In this document: positions 29,410 through 40,281 of the stretch, in pieces
Position numbering within the stretch: the first letter of the stretch is position 1
How the letters are laid out: every line of letters starts with the position of its first letter
Assembly (NCBI RefSeq): GCF_000631985.1
Contig: NZ_JFYN01000012.1
Location: forward strand, 434,001 to 498,000
Direction of reading: 5' to 3'
DNA length: 64,000 nt
Source of the DNA: Pseudomonas sp. RIT288
GTDB lineage: Bacteria > Pseudomonadota > Gammaproteobacteria > Pseudomonadales > Pseudomonadaceae
Notes under the pieces: model-generated
Databases searched by the model: none
The model's input: the letters and a program-made list of their open reading frames with translations, nothing else
Told to the model about the DNA's origin: nothing
Translations under genes and position numbers: made by a program

Positions 29410-30534
29410 TCAACCTCGATAGTAGCGTTGTGGAACAAATGGCATTTTGCTTACAAGCATTTGCACCTTTTTCCCACGAACGATGGCCCAGACTGGCGTA
29501 TCGAGGGTGACATAAGCGCTGTCGAGATAACCCATCGCCAACGGGCCACCCAGGGTCGGACCGAAGCCGCCGCTGCACACGCTGCCGATGATTTCGCCGG
29601 CTTCGTTGACGACTTTTGCGCCTTCACGCACGGGGGTGCGCTCCTGGGGCAGCAGGCCGACGCGTTTACGCGCGACGCCGTTCTGCTGCTGAGCGAAAAC
29701 AGTCTCCGCTCCAGGAAAACCACCGGCTCGTGCGCCATCGGCACGGCGTGGCTTGGAAATCGCCCACAACAGGCTGGCTTCGATCGGCGTGGTCTCGGTG
29801 TTCATGTCGTGGCCATACAGGCACAGGCCGGCTTCCAGGCGCAGCGAGTCGCGGGCGCCGAGGCCGATGGCCTGAACTTCCGGTTCGGCCAGCAGGGCAC
29901 GGGCGAGTTTCTCTGCATCGGCGGCGGGCACCGAGATTTCGAAACCGTCTTCACCGGTGTAACCCGAACGGCTGACGAAGCAATCTACACCCAGCAGTTG
30001 TACGCGGTTGAACTGCATGAACGTCATCTTCGTCACCTCTGGTGCAAGACGCGCCAGCACGGTAACCGCTGCCGGACCTTGCAACGCCAGCAGCGCGCGC
30101 GCTTCGAACAGCTCTGTAATGGTGCACTGATCGCCAATGTGCTTTTGCAGATGCGCCAGGTCCTGATCCTTGCAAGCAGCGTTGACCACCAGGAACAGCT
30201 CGTCGTTACCGAGGTTGGCGACCATCAGGTCGTCGAGGATGCCGCCGCTGTCATTGGTGAACATCGCGTAGCGCTGCATGCCCACCGGCAGGTCGATGAT
30301 GTCCACCGGCACCAGGGTTTCCAGAGCTTTGGCGGCATTGGCGCCGGTCAGGCGGATCTGTCCCATGTGCGAGACATCGAACAGCCCGGCCTGCTCACGG
30401 GTGTGCTGGTGCTCCTTCATCACGCCCAGCGGGTATTGCACCGGCATGTCGTAGCCGGCGAATGGCACCATGCGGGCGCCGAGTTCGATATGCAGAGCGT
30501 GCAGTGGGGTTTTCGACAGTTGTTCGGTGGACAT
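29410..30534 (-). CDS. gcvT: Glycine cleavage system T protein (aminomethyltransferase)
   Basis: A 374-residue tetrahydrofolate-dependent enzyme that releases ammonia from the aminomethyl-lipoyl H protein and forms methylene-THF. The family pattern is clear: HIELGARMVPFAGYDMPVQY, FDVSHMGQIRLTG, SRSGYTGEDGFEI and a C-terminal SGGFGPTLGGPLAMGYL. It is the last gene of gcvH-gcvP-sdaA-gcvT, 118 bp after sdaA. Confidence 0.96.
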   Translation of the reverse strand: MSTEQLSKTPLHALHIELGARMVPFAGYDMPVQYPLGVMKEHQHTREQAGLFDVSHMGQIRLTGANAAKALETLVPVDIIDLPVGMQRYAMFTNDSGGILDDLMVANLGNDELFLVVNAACKDQDLAHLQKHIGDQCTITELFEARALLALQGPAAVTVLARLAPEVTKMTFMQFNRVQLLGVDCFVSRSGYTGEDGFEISVPAADAEKLARALLAEPEVQAIGLGARDSLRLEAGLCLYGHDMNTETTPIEASLLWAISKPRRADGARAGGFPGAETVFAQQQNGVARKRVGLLPQERTPVREGAKVVNEAGEIIGSVCSGGFGPTLGGPLAMGYLDSAYVTLDTPVWAIVRGKKVQMLVSKMPFVPQRYYRG

Positions 30535-30652
30535 GCGTGGCTCCTTGAAAATTTGAGTTTGGGGGCATTGGGCTAGATCAAGATCAAAAGCCCCTCGCCC
30601 CAGCCCTCTCCCAGAAGGAGAGGGTGCTGGTTACGTTTGGCTTGGTTCGTAG

Positions 30653-32029
<1,377 letters not shown>

Positions 32030-32090
32030 GAGTGGTTCTCCGGTTTCTTGTTATGGGAATTGGCGGAATATCAGGCTGAGTACATCACCC

Positions 32091-32163
32091 TGTAGGAGCT
32101 GCCGAAGGCTGCGATTTTTTTAAGATCAAGATCAAAAGATCGCAGCCTTCGGCAGCTCCTACA
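32091..32163. repeat. Palindromic repeat (family B)
   Basis: Inverted TGTAGGAGCTGCCGAAGGCT arms between gcvP and sdaA, within the operon; it may affect mRNA stability of the distal genes. Confidence 0.9.
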
Positions 32164-32166
32164 GGT

Positions 32167-32262
32167 AAAGCGACAAAGCGACAAAGCGACAAAGCGACAA
32201 AGCGACAAAGCGACAAAGCGATAAAGCGATAAAGCGATAAAGCGACAAAGCGATAAAGCGGT
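32167..32262. repeat. Tandem octamer array, 12 copies of AAAGCGAY
   Basis: Twelve head-to-tail 8-bp units fill exactly 96 bp. Units 1-6 are AAAGCGAC, units 7-9 and 11 AAAGCGAT, unit 10 AAAGCGAC and unit 12 AAAGCGGT, with a decayed 13th behind. The array begins 4 bp after the family B palindrome and ends 34 bp from the gcvP stop, in the gcvP-sdaA intergenic part of the operon. Confidence 0.97.
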
Positions 32263-32296
32263 CGAGCGGTGGGGCGGACGAACCGCCCCCGTTCTT

Positions 32297-35149
32297 TTAA
32301 GCGTAGCTTTCGATCGACGGGCAGGCGCAGACCAGGTTGCGGTCGCCGAACACGTTGTCGACGCGACCGACCGGCGGCCAGTATTTGCCTTCGATCAACG
32401 ACGCCACCGGATACACCGCCTGCTCGCGGCTGTACGGGTGGGTCCACTCGCCGACCAGCTCCGCGGCAGTGTGCGGGGCGTTCTTGAGTGGGTTGTCGTC
32501 CTTGTCCAGCGTGCCGTTTTCCACCGCGCGGATTTCTTCGCGGATGCGGATCATGGCGTCGCAGAAGCGGTCCAGTTCTTCCTTGGATTCGCTTTCGGTC
32601 GGCTCGATCATCAGCGTGCCGGCGACCGGGAACGACATGGTCGGGGCGTGGAAGCCGAAGTCGATCAGACGCTTGGCGACGTCATCGACGCTGATGCCGC
32701 TGCTGTCTTTCAGCGGACGCAGGTCGAGGATGCATTCGTGCGCCACCAGGCCGTTGCTGCCGGTGTACAGCACTGGATAGTGCTCTTCCAGGCGACGGGA
32801 AATGTAGTTGGCGTTGAGGATCGCCAGTTGCGAAGCACGCTTCAGACCGGCGCCACCCATCATGCGAATGTACATCCAGGTGATCGGCAGAATGCTTGCG
32901 CTGCCGAAAGGCGCTGCGCAGACCGCACCTTCTTTGCGTTCCATCTGGCCATGACCCGGCAGGAACGGGGTCAGATGCGACTTGACGCCGATCGGGCCGA
33001 CGCCCGGGCCGCCACCGCCGTGTGGAATGCAGAAGGTCTTGTGCAGGTTCAGGTGCGAGACGTCGCCGCCGAACTTGCCCGGTGCGCAGAGGCCGACCAT
33101 CGCGTTCATGTTGGCGCCGTCGATGTACACCTGGCCGCCATTGTCATGAATGATCCCACAGATTTCGCGGATGCCTTCTTCGAACACGCCGTGGGTCGAC
33201 GGGTAGGTGATCATCAGCGCGGCGAGGTGTTCGCGGTGCTCGATGGCCTTGGCGCGCAGGTCTTCGATATCGACGTTGCCACGCGCATCGCAGGCGGTCA
33301 CGACCACGCGCATGCCGGCCATGTTGGCGGTGGCCGGGTTGGTGCCGTGGGCGGACGACGGGATCAGGCAGATGTCGCGGCGCTCGTCGCCACGGCTCTG
33401 GTGGTACGCACGAATCGCCAGCAGGCCTGCGTATTCACCCTGCGAACCGGCGTTCGGTTGCAGCGAGATCGAGTCGTAACCGGTGGCGGCGCAGAGCATC
33501 GCTTCCAGTTCATCGGTCAGTTGCTGATAACCGGCGCTCTGCGCAGCCGGGGCGAACGGGTGCAGGGCGCCGAATTCGGCCCAGGTCACCGGGATCATTT
33601 CGCTGGCAGCATTGAGTTTCATGGTGCACGAGCCCAGCGGGATCATGGTGCGATCCAGTGCCAGGTCCTTGTCGGCCAGTTTGCGCAGGTAGCGCATCAG
33701 CTCGGTTTCCGAGTGATAACGGTTGAACACCGGATGGCTGAGAATCGGCGACTGACGTACCAGCGTGGCCGGGATGGTGCTTTGCACCGAAGCGGCCAGT
33801 GCTGCGAAGTCTGGCAGGGCCTTGCCGTCGGCGAACAGGCCCCACAGGGTTTCGATGTCAGCCTGAGTGGTGGTTTCGTCCACCGACAGGCCCAGACGCT
33901 CGGCATCGATTACGCGCAGGTTGATCTGTGCGGCATGCGCCTTGTCGTGCAGCGCCGCAGTGCGTGCGCCGGTGGCCAGAGTGAGGGTGTCGAAGAAGCT
34001 TTCCTGCTCGACCTTCAAGCCCAGTGCGCTCAGGCCCTTGGCCAGAATCGCGGTCAGGTGATGCACGCGGTTGGCGATCTGCGTCAGGCCTTTCGGGCCG
34101 TGGTACACGGCGTACATGCTGGCGATGTTGGCCAGCAGCACCTGCGCGGTGCAGATGTTCGAGGTGGCCTTCTCGCGGCGGATGTGTTGCTCGCGGGTCT
34201 GCATCGCCAGGCGCAGGGCCGGCTTGCCGAAACGGTCAACCGAAACACCGACCAGACGGCCCGGCATGTCGCGCTTGAACGCATCCTTGGTGGAGAAGTA
34301 AGCCGCGTGCGGGCCACCGAAGCCCAGCGGTACGCCAAAGCGTTGTGCGGAACCGATGGCGACGTCTGCGCCGAACTCGCCCGGAGCGGTCAGCAAAGTC
34401 AGGGCCAGCAGATCGGCAGCCACGGCTACCAGCGCGTTGGCAGCGTGGAAGCGCTCGGTCAGTTCGCGATAGTCGAACAGGTCACCGTTGCTCGCCGGGT
34501 ATTGCAGCAGCGCGCCGAAGAACGGCGTCACATCGGTCAGCTCACGCTCATCGCCAACCACCACTTCGATGCCCAGCGGCTCGGCACGGGTGCGCAGCAC
34601 GTCGAGGGTTTGCGGGTGGCTGTGGATCGAGGCGAAGAATTGGTGGCTGCCCTTGTTCTTGCTCAGGCGTTTGCAGAAGGTCATGGCTTCGGCAGCGGCG
34701 GTGGCTTCGTCGAGCAAGGAGGCGTTGGCGATCGGCAGGCCGGTGAGGTCGCTGATCAGGGTCTGGAAGTTCAGCAGCGCTTCGAGGCGACCCTGGGAAA
34801 TTTCCGGCTGGTACGGGGTGTAAGCGGTGTACCAGGCCGGGTTTTCCAGCAGGTTGCGCAGGATTGGCGACGGCGTGTGGCAGTTGTAGTAGCCCTGGCC
34901 GATGTAAGTCTTGAACAGTTGGTTTTTGCCGGCGATCGATTTGATCATCGCCAGTGCATCGGCTTCGCTCAGGCCGTCGTCCAAGCCGAGCACGCTGGTG
35001 CCCTTGATGCTTTCCGGGATCACGCTGGCGCTCAGCGCTTCGAGCGAGTCGAAGCCGAGGCTGTTGAGCATGGCTTGCTCGTCACCGGCGCGCGGGCCGA
35101 TGTGACGGGCGATGAATTCGTTGGCAGTGCCGAGGTTTACTTGGGTCAT
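32297..35149 (-). CDS. gcvP: Glycine dehydrogenase (decarboxylating), P protein
   Basis: A 950-residue PLP enzyme that decarboxylates glycine and loads the aminomethyl group on the H protein. Both homologous halves are present; the PLP lysine is in [28 protein letters not shown] precedes the ATG. It is 11 bp downstream of gcvH on the minus strand. An octamer array and a palindrome separate it from sdaA. Confidence 0.97.
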   Translation of the reverse strand: MTQVNLGTANEFIARHIGPRAGDEQAMLNSLGFDSLEALSASVIPESIKGTSVLGLDDGLSEADALAMIKSIAGKNQLFKTYIGQGYYNCHTPSPILRNLLENPAWYTAYTPYQPEISQGRLEALLNFQTLISDLTGLPIANASLLDEATAAAEAMTFCKRLSKNKGSHQFFASIHSHPQTLDVLRTRAEPLGIEVVVGDERELTDVTPFFGALLQYPASNGDLFDYRELTERFHAANALVAVAADLLALTLLTAPGEFGADVAIGSAQRFGVPLGFGGPHAAYFSTKDAFKRDMPGRLVGVSVDRFGKPALRLAMQTREQHIRREKATSNICTAQVLLANIASMYAVYHGPKGLTQIANRVHHLTAILAKGLSALGLKVEQESFFDTLTLATGARTAALHDKAHAAQINLRVIDAERLGLSVDETTTQADIETLWGLFADGKALPDFAALAASVQSTIPATLVRQSPILSHPVFNRYHSETELMRYLRKLADKDLALDRTMIPLGSCTMKLNAASEMIPVTWAEFGALHPFAPAAQSAGYQQLTDELEAMLCAATGYDSISLQPNAGSQGEYAGLLAIRAYHQSRGDERRDICLIPSSAHGTNPATANMAGMRVVVTACDARGNVDIEDLRAKAIEHREHLAALMITYPSTHGVFEEGIREICGIIHDNGGQVYIDGANMNAMVGLCAPGKFGGDVSHLNLHKTFCIPHGGGGPGVGPIGVKSHLTPFLPGHGQMERKEGAVCAAPFGSASILPITWMYIRMMGGAGLKRASQLAILNANYISRRLEEHYPVLYTGSNGLVAHECILDLRPLKDSSGISVDDVAKRLIDFGFHAPTMSFPVAGTLMIEPTESESKEELDRFCDAMIRIREEIRAVENGTLDKDDNPLKNAPHTAAELVGEWTHPYSREQAVYPVASLIEGKYWPPVGRVDNVFGDRNLVCACPSIESYA

Positions 35150-35160
35150 GTCGCTACTCC

Positions 35161-35544
35161 TCAGGCTTCGGCTTGGGCTTTGATCAGACGGTCGTAGGCG
35201 TCCTGATCCAGCAGTTTCGCTACAGCCGTGGCGTCGCTTGGCTGGAAGCGGAAGAACCAGCCTTCGCCCAGCGGATCTTCGTTGACCAGTTCCGGAGCGT
35301 CTTCCAGCGCCGGATTAACTTCCAGTACATCGCCATCGAGGGGCATGTACACGCCGCTGGCGGCTTTGACCGATTCCACGGTGGCGGCTTCGGCGCCTTT
35401 TTCGTAAGCCTGCAGCTCAGGCAGTTGCACGAACACCACGTCGCCCAGGGCGTTCTGCGCGAAAGCGGTGATGCCGACAGTAACGCTGCCGTCAGCTTCG
35501 GTGCGCAGCCATTCGTGATCTTCAGTAAAACGCAACTCGCTCAT
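35161..35544 (-). CDS. gcvH: Glycine cleavage system H protein
   Basis: A 127-residue lipoyl carrier that shuttles the aminomethyl arm among the P, T and L proteins. The lipoylation site is Lys60 in [18 protein letters not shown]. It is the first gene of the operon; a sigma-54-type promoter and GcsR-like sites lie upstream. Confidence 0.97.
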   Translation of the reverse strand: MSELRFTEDHEWLRTEADGSVTVGITAFAQNALGDVVFVQLPELQAYEKGAEAATVESVKAASGVYMPLDGDVLEVNPALEDAPELVNEDPLGEGWFFRFQPSDATAVAKLLDQDAYDRLIKAQAEA

Positions 35545-35628
35545 GGAAACTCCTAAGGGGGCCAGACTCGTCTGGTGGACGCGGTGGAAGGCTTGGGCAC
35601 AAAGCCCTGATTTTATGAGCGGTTACTA

Positions 35629-35644
35629 AGCAAGAACGCGGCCA
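35629..35644 (-). promoter_or_regulatory. Sigma-54 promoter of the gcv operon
   Basis: The minus strand reads TGGCCGCGTTCTTGCT, with the invariant GG and GC separated by 10 nt (family consensus TGGCACG-N4-TTGCA/T). It lies 85-100 bp before the gcvH ATG and downstream of the activator sites. Confidence 0.75.
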
Positions 35645-35708
35645 TCTTGTATTTATCTATATAAATCAGGTAGTTATCTGTTTTTGGAAGTGATTGGAAG
35701 CGAATGAC

Positions 35709-35826
35709 TGTAGCGAAATCGCTACAGCTTGGGGCGGGGAAAAAAGCTGAAGCGGATCAAAGCCTTGCACAGCGGTGATTGGAGGAGGGTGTAGCGATAT
35801 CGTTCCGCTGTAGCGCTTTCAGTACA
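35709..35826. promoter_or_regulatory. Three 18-bp GcsR-like activator sites
   Basis: Sites are TGTAGCG-AAAT-CGCTACA (35709-35726), TGTAGCG-ATAT-CGTTCCG (35790-35807) and TGTAGCG-CTTT-CAGTACA (35809-35826). They share a 7-4-7 layout and closely resemble the TGTAACG-N4-CGTTCCG element that I recall as the published P. aeruginosa GcsR site. They are 65-200 bp upstream of the sigma-54 promoter, as expected for enhancer binding. Confidence 0.8.
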
Positions 35827-35879
35827 GATGGAGGTCGTTTTCAAGCAGAAGGTACTAATTTTGAACTGGAAACCCGGAC

Positions 35880-35962
35880 TGTAGGAGCTGCCGCAGGCTG
35901 CGATCTTTTGATCTTGATCAAAAAACAAAATCAAAAGATCGCAGCCTGCGGTAGCTCCTACA
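35880..35962. repeat. Palindromic repeat (family B)
   Basis: TGTAGGAGCTGCCGCAGGCT arms with their complement around a GATCTTTTGATCTTGATC-type centre, just after gcsR and before the gcv control region. It may serve as the gcsR terminator. Confidence 0.9.
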
Positions 35963-35978
35963 GGGGATTTAGGGTGGT

Positions 35979-37487
35979 TCAGGGTTTGTTGGGAATGCCG
36001 TACTTGCGCAGGCGATGGGCGATTGCCGTGTGCGAGGTCTGCAGGCGGCTGGCCAGTTGGCGGGTCGAGGGGTAGCTGACGTAGAGTTTTTCCAGCAGCG
36101 ATTTTTCGAAGGACTCGACGGCTTGTTCGAGGCTGTCGACATCGCTGTCGGTTTGACGCGCCACCGAGGTGCCGGCGATGTCGAGATCACCGATATCGAC
36201 CAGGCTGCTTTCGCAGATCGCGGCGGCGCGGAAGATCACGTTCTGCAACTGTCGCACGTTACCCGGCCAACGATTACCGAGCAGCGCTGGATAAGTCCCC
36301 GGAGCCAGTCGGCACACCGGACGCTGAATCTGCGCACACGCCTGCTGCATGAAGTAGCGCGCCAGCAGCAGAATGTCCTGGCCACGTTCGCGCAGCGGCG
36401 GCACTTCGACGTTGAGCACGTTGAGGCGATAGAACAGGTCTTCGCGGAACAGGCCTTCGCTGACCATTTTTTCCAGGTCGCGGTGGGTCGCGCTGAGGAT
36501 CCGCACGTTGACCTTCACCTCGCGATCACCACCCACCCGGCGGAAGCTGCCGTCATTCAGAAAGCGCAGTAGCTTGGCCTGTAAGTACGGCGACATCTCG
36601 CCGATTTCATCGAGAAACACCGTGCCCTGGTTGGCCAGTTCCATCAGCCCCGGTTTGCCGCCACGTTGCGCGCCGGTGAAGGCACCGGGGGCATAGCCGA
36701 ACAGTTCGCTCTCGGCGAGGTTCTCCGGCAGGGCTGCGCAGTTCAGGGCGAGAAACGGCGCACTGTGTCGCGCACTGATCGCGTGGCAGGCGCGGGCCAC
36801 CAGTTCTTTGCCGGTGCCGGTTTCGCCCTGGATCAACAGCGGTGCGTCGAGGGCCGCGACTCGTTGCGCGCGGGCCTTCAGCGTGCGGATCGCCGGGGAT
36901 TCGCCGAGCAATGCATCGAAGCCTTCGGCATGATCGTGGTGCAGCGCCGACAGTTGTTCGCCAATGCGGTTCGGTTGATAAAGGGTGAGCAAGGCGCCGG
37001 CATCGGTGATCGGTGTGGCGTCCAGCAGCAGCGTCTGGCCGTTGACGGTGATCTCGCGCAGCGGCAGGCGGAAGCCTTGTTCGAGCAGGGTTTCCAGCAG
37101 ACCGGGATCGTTGAACAGCTCAGAGACACTTTCCCCCGCCGGCTCACGCCCGTACAGCGCGATCAGTGCCGGGTTGGCCAGCAGGACTTTGCCGGCGCTG
37201 TCCAGTGCCAGCACCGGATCGGTCATCGCCGCGAGCAACGCGTCGAGCTGCAGGTGCCGGCGCTGGCCGGGGAGGATGTCGACCACCACCACGGCCTCCA
37301 CGCCGCGCACCCGGAACAACGCATCTTTGAGCTCTTCGAGCACTTGCGGGCTCAAGGTCGGTGCATCGATGTAGACGTTGGGCGGGATCATCTCCACCGC
37401 ATCCAGATTGAGATTGCGCCCACCGAGGATCGCCAGGACTTCCTGGGTGATGCCGACGCGGTCGATGAAACTGACGTGGATACGCAT
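35979..37487 (-). CDS. gcsR: TyrR-like sigma-54 activator of the glycine cleavage operon
   Basis: A 502-residue enhancer-binding protein. An N-terminal ACT domain (~1-75, MRIHVSFIDRVGITQEVLAIL) probably senses glycine; a PAS-like domain (~78-190) follows, then the AAA+ core (~205-435) with Walker A GETGTGKE, the sigma-54 contact loop ESELFGYAPGAFTGAQ (GAFTGA) and Walker B GTVFLDEIGEM, and a C-terminal TyrR-type helix-turn-helix (~450-502, STRQLASRLQTSHTAIAHRLRKYGI). It lies upstream of gcvH on the same strand, matching P. aeruginosa GcsR. Confidence 0.93.
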   Translation of the reverse strand: MRIHVSFIDRVGITQEVLAILGGRNLNLDAVEMIPPNVYIDAPTLSPQVLEELKDALFRVRGVEAVVVVDILPGQRRHLQLDALLAAMTDPVLALDSAGKVLLANPALIALYGREPAGESVSELFNDPGLLETLLEQGFRLPLREITVNGQTLLLDATPITDAGALLTLYQPNRIGEQLSALHHDHAEGFDALLGESPAIRTLKARAQRVAALDAPLLIQGETGTGKELVARACHAISARHSAPFLALNCAALPENLAESELFGYAPGAFTGAQRGGKPGLMELANQGTVFLDEIGEMSPYLQAKLLRFLNDGSFRRVGGDREVKVNVRILSATHRDLEKMVSEGLFREDLFYRLNVLNVEVPPLRERGQDILLLARYFMQQACAQIQRPVCRLAPGTYPALLGNRWPGNVRQLQNVIFRAAAICESSLVDIGDLDIAGTSVARQTDSDVDSLEQAVESFEKSLLEKLYVSYPSTRQLASRLQTSHTAIAHRLRKYGIPNKP

Positions 37488-37583
37488 GGGGGCGGTTCAG
37501 TGATCTGGAGTGCGGAGGGTGGCAAGTATGCCTTGGGGCGAGGTAATGGTGAAACCGGACGCGGGATTTCAGGCAACACGGAT

Positions 37584-37681
37584 CCCCTGCAGGAGTGAGC
37601 CTGCTCGCGATAGCGGTGTGTCAGATAACAACGATGTTGACTGATACACCGCTATCGCGAGCAGGCTCACTCCTACAGGGG
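37584..37681. repeat. REP palindrome pair (family A)
   Basis: Long inverted arms, ~40 bp each, from CCCCTGCAGGAGTGAGCCTG to CAGGCTCACTCCTACAGGGG, in the gap between gcsR and the DUF5064 gene. Confidence 0.92.
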
Positions 37682-37697
37682 ATGTGCAACATCCTGG

Positions 37698-38060
37698 TTA
37701 TTCGAAGTGCTCAAGATTGACCGGATCCCCGGATTGCATATTCAACTGTTTGCGGATGTCTTCAAACATCAAGTCGTAATGTTTGTGCACCGACCCGATC
37801 TGGCTGTGCGTCTTGGGAATCCCGTATTTTTCGGCGATCCGGGTCACGTCGCGGGCGAAGTTGTAAGCCTCTTCCTTGGGCAGGAAAAACGTTTCCTTCA
37901 TGTCCTTGCCTTGCATATTGCCGTGCAGGGTGAACTGTATCCCTTTGCCTTTTTGCGGGTCGGTGAACACTTCGTAGTCCAGGTGCACGTTGTAATTGAC
38001 GTCATCGTCGGTCAACGCGTGCCGCTCAATATGCAAATGACCGGGTTCAAACTGGGCCAT
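37698..38060 (-). CDS. DUF5064 family protein
   Basis: A 120-residue soluble protein without a signal peptide or membrane segment (MAQFEPGHLHIERHALTDDDVNYNVHLDYEV...). I recognise it as the Pseudomonas DUF5064 family; its function is unknown. GGAGAAA precedes the ATG. It follows arcC by 61 bp on the same strand and may be the last gene transcribed with the arc operon. Confidence 0.8.
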   Translation of the reverse strand: MAQFEPGHLHIERHALTDDDVNYNVHLDYEVFTDPQKGKGIQFTLHGNMQGKDMKETFFLPKEEAYNFARDVTRIAEKYGIPKTHSQIGSVHKHYDLMFEDIRKQLNMQSGDPVNLEHFE

Positions 38061-38121
38061 GGGTTTCTCCTTTCAAGGCATGGGAGAAGGGCAGACCCCG
38101 GGCCTGCCCTTGAGTTTCTAA

Positions 38122-39051
38122 TTATCGATAGCTGATGCCCGGCTTCGCCGTGCTGACGCGTGTACCGGCCGTGCCCTGGACGATGGCTTCGATGTCCGCT
38201 AGCGAACCGATCACCGCGACCTTGCCAGTATGGCGCGCGAATTCGCAGGCTGCCTGCACCTTCGGTCCCATGGAACCAGCGGCAAAACCGAGGCGTTCCA
38301 GTTCATCCGGGTGCGCCTCGGCAATGGCTTTCTGCGTCGGTTTACCGTAGTCGATGAATGCCGCGTTGACGTCGGTGGCGATTACCAGCAAGTCGGCTTC
38401 CAGTTGCTCGGCGAGCAGCGACGAGCACAGATCCTTGTCGATCACTGCCTCGATGCCCTTGAGGTTGCGGTGCTCGTCGTACATGGTCGGAATCCCGCCG
38501 CCGCCCGCGCAAATCACGATGCTGCCCTTGTCCAGCAACCACTTGATCGGGCGGATCTCGAAGATGCGTTTCGGCCGTGGGCTGGCGACTACGCGGCGGA
38601 ACTTGTCGCCGTCCGGAGCGATGGCCCAGCCTTTTTCGGCCGCGAGTTTTTCCGCTTCGGCTTTGTCGTAGACCGGGCCAATCGGTTTGCTCGGATTCTG
38701 GAAAGCCGGGTCCTTGGCGTCGACTTCAACCTGGGTCAGCAGGGTGGCGAACGGCACCTCGAAGTCCAGCAGGTTACCCAGCTCCTGTTCGATGATGTAG
38801 CCGATCATGCCTTCGGTTTCGGCACCGAGCACGTCCAGCGGGTAAGGGGTGACGGAGGTGTAGGCCGCCGCCTGCAGCGACAGCAGGCCGACTTGCGGGC
38901 CATTGCCGTGGGCGATGACCAGTTGATTGCCGGGATGGATCTTGGCGATTTGCTCGGTGGCGATGCGGATGTTGGCGCGCTGGTTGTCAGCGGTCATCGG
39001 CTCGCCACGACGGAGCAGGGCGTTACCGCCCAGAGCTACGACGATACGCAT
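38122..39051 (-). CDS. arcC: Carbamate kinase ArcC
   Basis: A 309-residue enzyme making ATP from carbamoyl phosphate and ADP, the energy-yielding step of the arginine deiminase pathway. Family motifs are [18 protein letters not shown] at the start, [12 protein letters not shown] and [11 protein letters not shown]. It is the last arc enzyme gene, separated from arcB by a family B palindrome. Confidence 0.97.
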   Translation of the reverse strand: MRIVVALGGNALLRRGEPMTADNQRANIRIATEQIAKIHPGNQLVIAHGNGPQVGLLSLQAAAYTSVTPYPLDVLGAETEGMIGYIIEQELGNLLDFEVPFATLLTQVEVDAKDPAFQNPSKPIGPVYDKAEAEKLAAEKGWAIAPDGDKFRRVVASPRPKRIFEIRPIKWLLDKGSIVICAGGGGIPTMYDEHRNLKGIEAVIDKDLCSSLLAEQLEADLLVIATDVNAAFIDYGKPTQKAIAEAHPDELERLGFAAGSMGPKVQAACEFARHTGKVAVIGSLADIEAIVQGTAGTRVSTAKPGISYR

Positions 39052-39080
39052 GATGCAATCCTTTCAGAATTCGATGACCC

Positions 39081-39166
39081 TGTAGGAGCAGCCGAAGGCT
39101 GCGATTTGTTGATCTTGATCTTGAACAAGCAAAGTCAAAAGATCGCAGCCTTCGGCAGCTCCTACA
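39081..39166. repeat. Palindromic repeat (family B) between arcB and arcC
   Basis: TGTAGGAGCAGCCGAAGGCT and its complement around a GATCTTGATCTTG centre. Its intra-operon position suggests a role in differential arcB/arcC mRNA stability. Confidence 0.88.
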
Positions 39167-39201
39167 GGTTGTTGGTTGATCAGGAGAACCTGATCAGCCT
39201 G

Positions 39202-40212
39202 TTACAGATCAGCCAGGGTCGAGACCAGGATCGCCTTGATCGTGTGCATGCGGTTTTCCGCTTGCTCGAAGGCGATGCAGGCGGGCGACTCGAACACGTC
39301 GTCGGTCACTTCGATGCCGTTGGCCAGGTGCGGATACTGTTCGGCGATCTGTTTGCCGACCTTGGTATCGCTGTTGTGGAACGCCGGCAGGCAGTGCATG
39401 AACTTGGTGCGCGGGTTGCCGGTGGCTTTCATCAGCTCTTTGTTGACCTGGTACGGCAGCAGTTGCTGGATACGCTCGGCCCAGGCTTCAACCGGTTCGC
39501 CCATCGACACCCAGACGTCGGTGTGGATGAAATCGACGCCTTTGACTGCGGCTTTCGGGTCTTCGGTCAGGGTGATGCGGGCGCCGGATTCTTCCGCGTA
39601 TTTCTTGCAGCGATCGACCAGGTCGTCATGCGGCCACAGGGCTTTCGGCGCGCAGATGCGCACGTCCATGCCGAGCTTGGCGCCGACCAGCAGCAGCGAG
39701 TTGCCCATGTTGTTGCGCGCATCGCCGAGGTAGGCGTAGCTGATTTCGTGGATCGGCTTGTCGGCGTGTTCACGCATGGTCAGCACGTCGGCGATCATTT
39801 GGGTCGGGTGGTATTCATCGGTCAGGCCGTTGAACACCGGCACCCCGGCGAACTTCGCCAGCTCTTCGACGATTTCCTGTTTGAAGCCACGGTACTCGAT
39901 GGCGTCGTACATGCGACCCAGCACGCGGGCCGTGTCTTTCATGCTTTCCTTGTGGCCGATCTGCGACGAATTCGGGTCGATGTAGGTGACATTGGCGCCT
40001 TGGTCGTAGGCCGCCACTTCGAATGCGCAACGGGTGCGAGTCGAGGTTTTTTCGAAGATCAGGGCGATGTTGTTGCCCTTCAGGTGTTGCTGCTCGGTGC
40101 CGGTGTATTTCGCGCGTTTCAGATCGCGGGACAGGTCGAGCAGGTAACGCAGCTCACGTGGGGTGTGGTGTTCCAGGCTGAGCAGGTTACGGTTGTGGAT
40201 GTTAAAAGCCAT
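39202..40212 (-). CDS. arcB: Catabolic ornithine carbamoyltransferase ArcB
   Basis: A 336-residue enzyme splitting citrulline with phosphate to ornithine and carbamoyl phosphate. The carbamoyl-phosphate motif is [12 protein letters not shown], with [12 protein letters not shown] and [10 protein letters not shown] further on. Length and the arc context point to the catabolic rather than the biosynthetic (ArgF) enzyme. GGAGAT precedes the ATG. Confidence 0.96.
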   Translation of the reverse strand: MAFNIHNRNLLSLEHHTPRELRYLLDLSRDLKRAKYTGTEQQHLKGNNIALIFEKTSTRTRCAFEVAAYDQGANVTYIDPNSSQIGHKESMKDTARVLGRMYDAIEYRGFKQEIVEELAKFAGVPVFNGLTDEYHPTQMIADVLTMREHADKPIHEISYAYLGDARNNMGNSLLLVGAKLGMDVRICAPKALWPHDDLVDRCKKYAEESGARITLTEDPKAAVKGVDFIHTDVWVSMGEPVEAWAERIQQLLPYQVNKELMKATGNPRTKFMHCLPAFHNSDTKVGKQIAEQYPHLANGIEVTDDVFESPACIAFEQAENRMHTIKAILVSTLADL

Positions 40213-40240
40213 GATGGATCTCCTTCGGTGTCGGTTATCC

Positions 40241-40272
40241 CCCTGGCCGCGCTTTGTAAGTCGCGGCCAGGG
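40241..40272 (-). promoter_or_regulatory. Perfect hairpin between arcA and arcB
   Basis: An 11-bp stem (CCCTGGCCGCG / CGCGGCCAGGG) with a 10-nt loop has no T run. In P. aeruginosa the arc mRNA is processed between genes, so a 3'-stabilising or processing structure is likely. Confidence 0.6.
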
Positions 40273-40281
40273 CTCAGAGGT

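Noticed and set aside
32085..32447. Minus-strand frame giving a repetitive RFVALSLC-type peptide
   Set aside because: The repeat peptide is only the translation of the octamer array; it has no start signal and overlaps the gcvP end.
32438..35197. Open frame of 919 codons opposite gcvP
   Set aside because: It is the antisense reading of gcvP, whose motifs, ribosome site and operon place are clear; the antisense product has no recognisable domain.
35545..35978. A glycine riboswitch before gcvH
   Set aside because: No tandem glycine aptamer signature is visible; the region instead has sigma-54 and GcsR-type elements.
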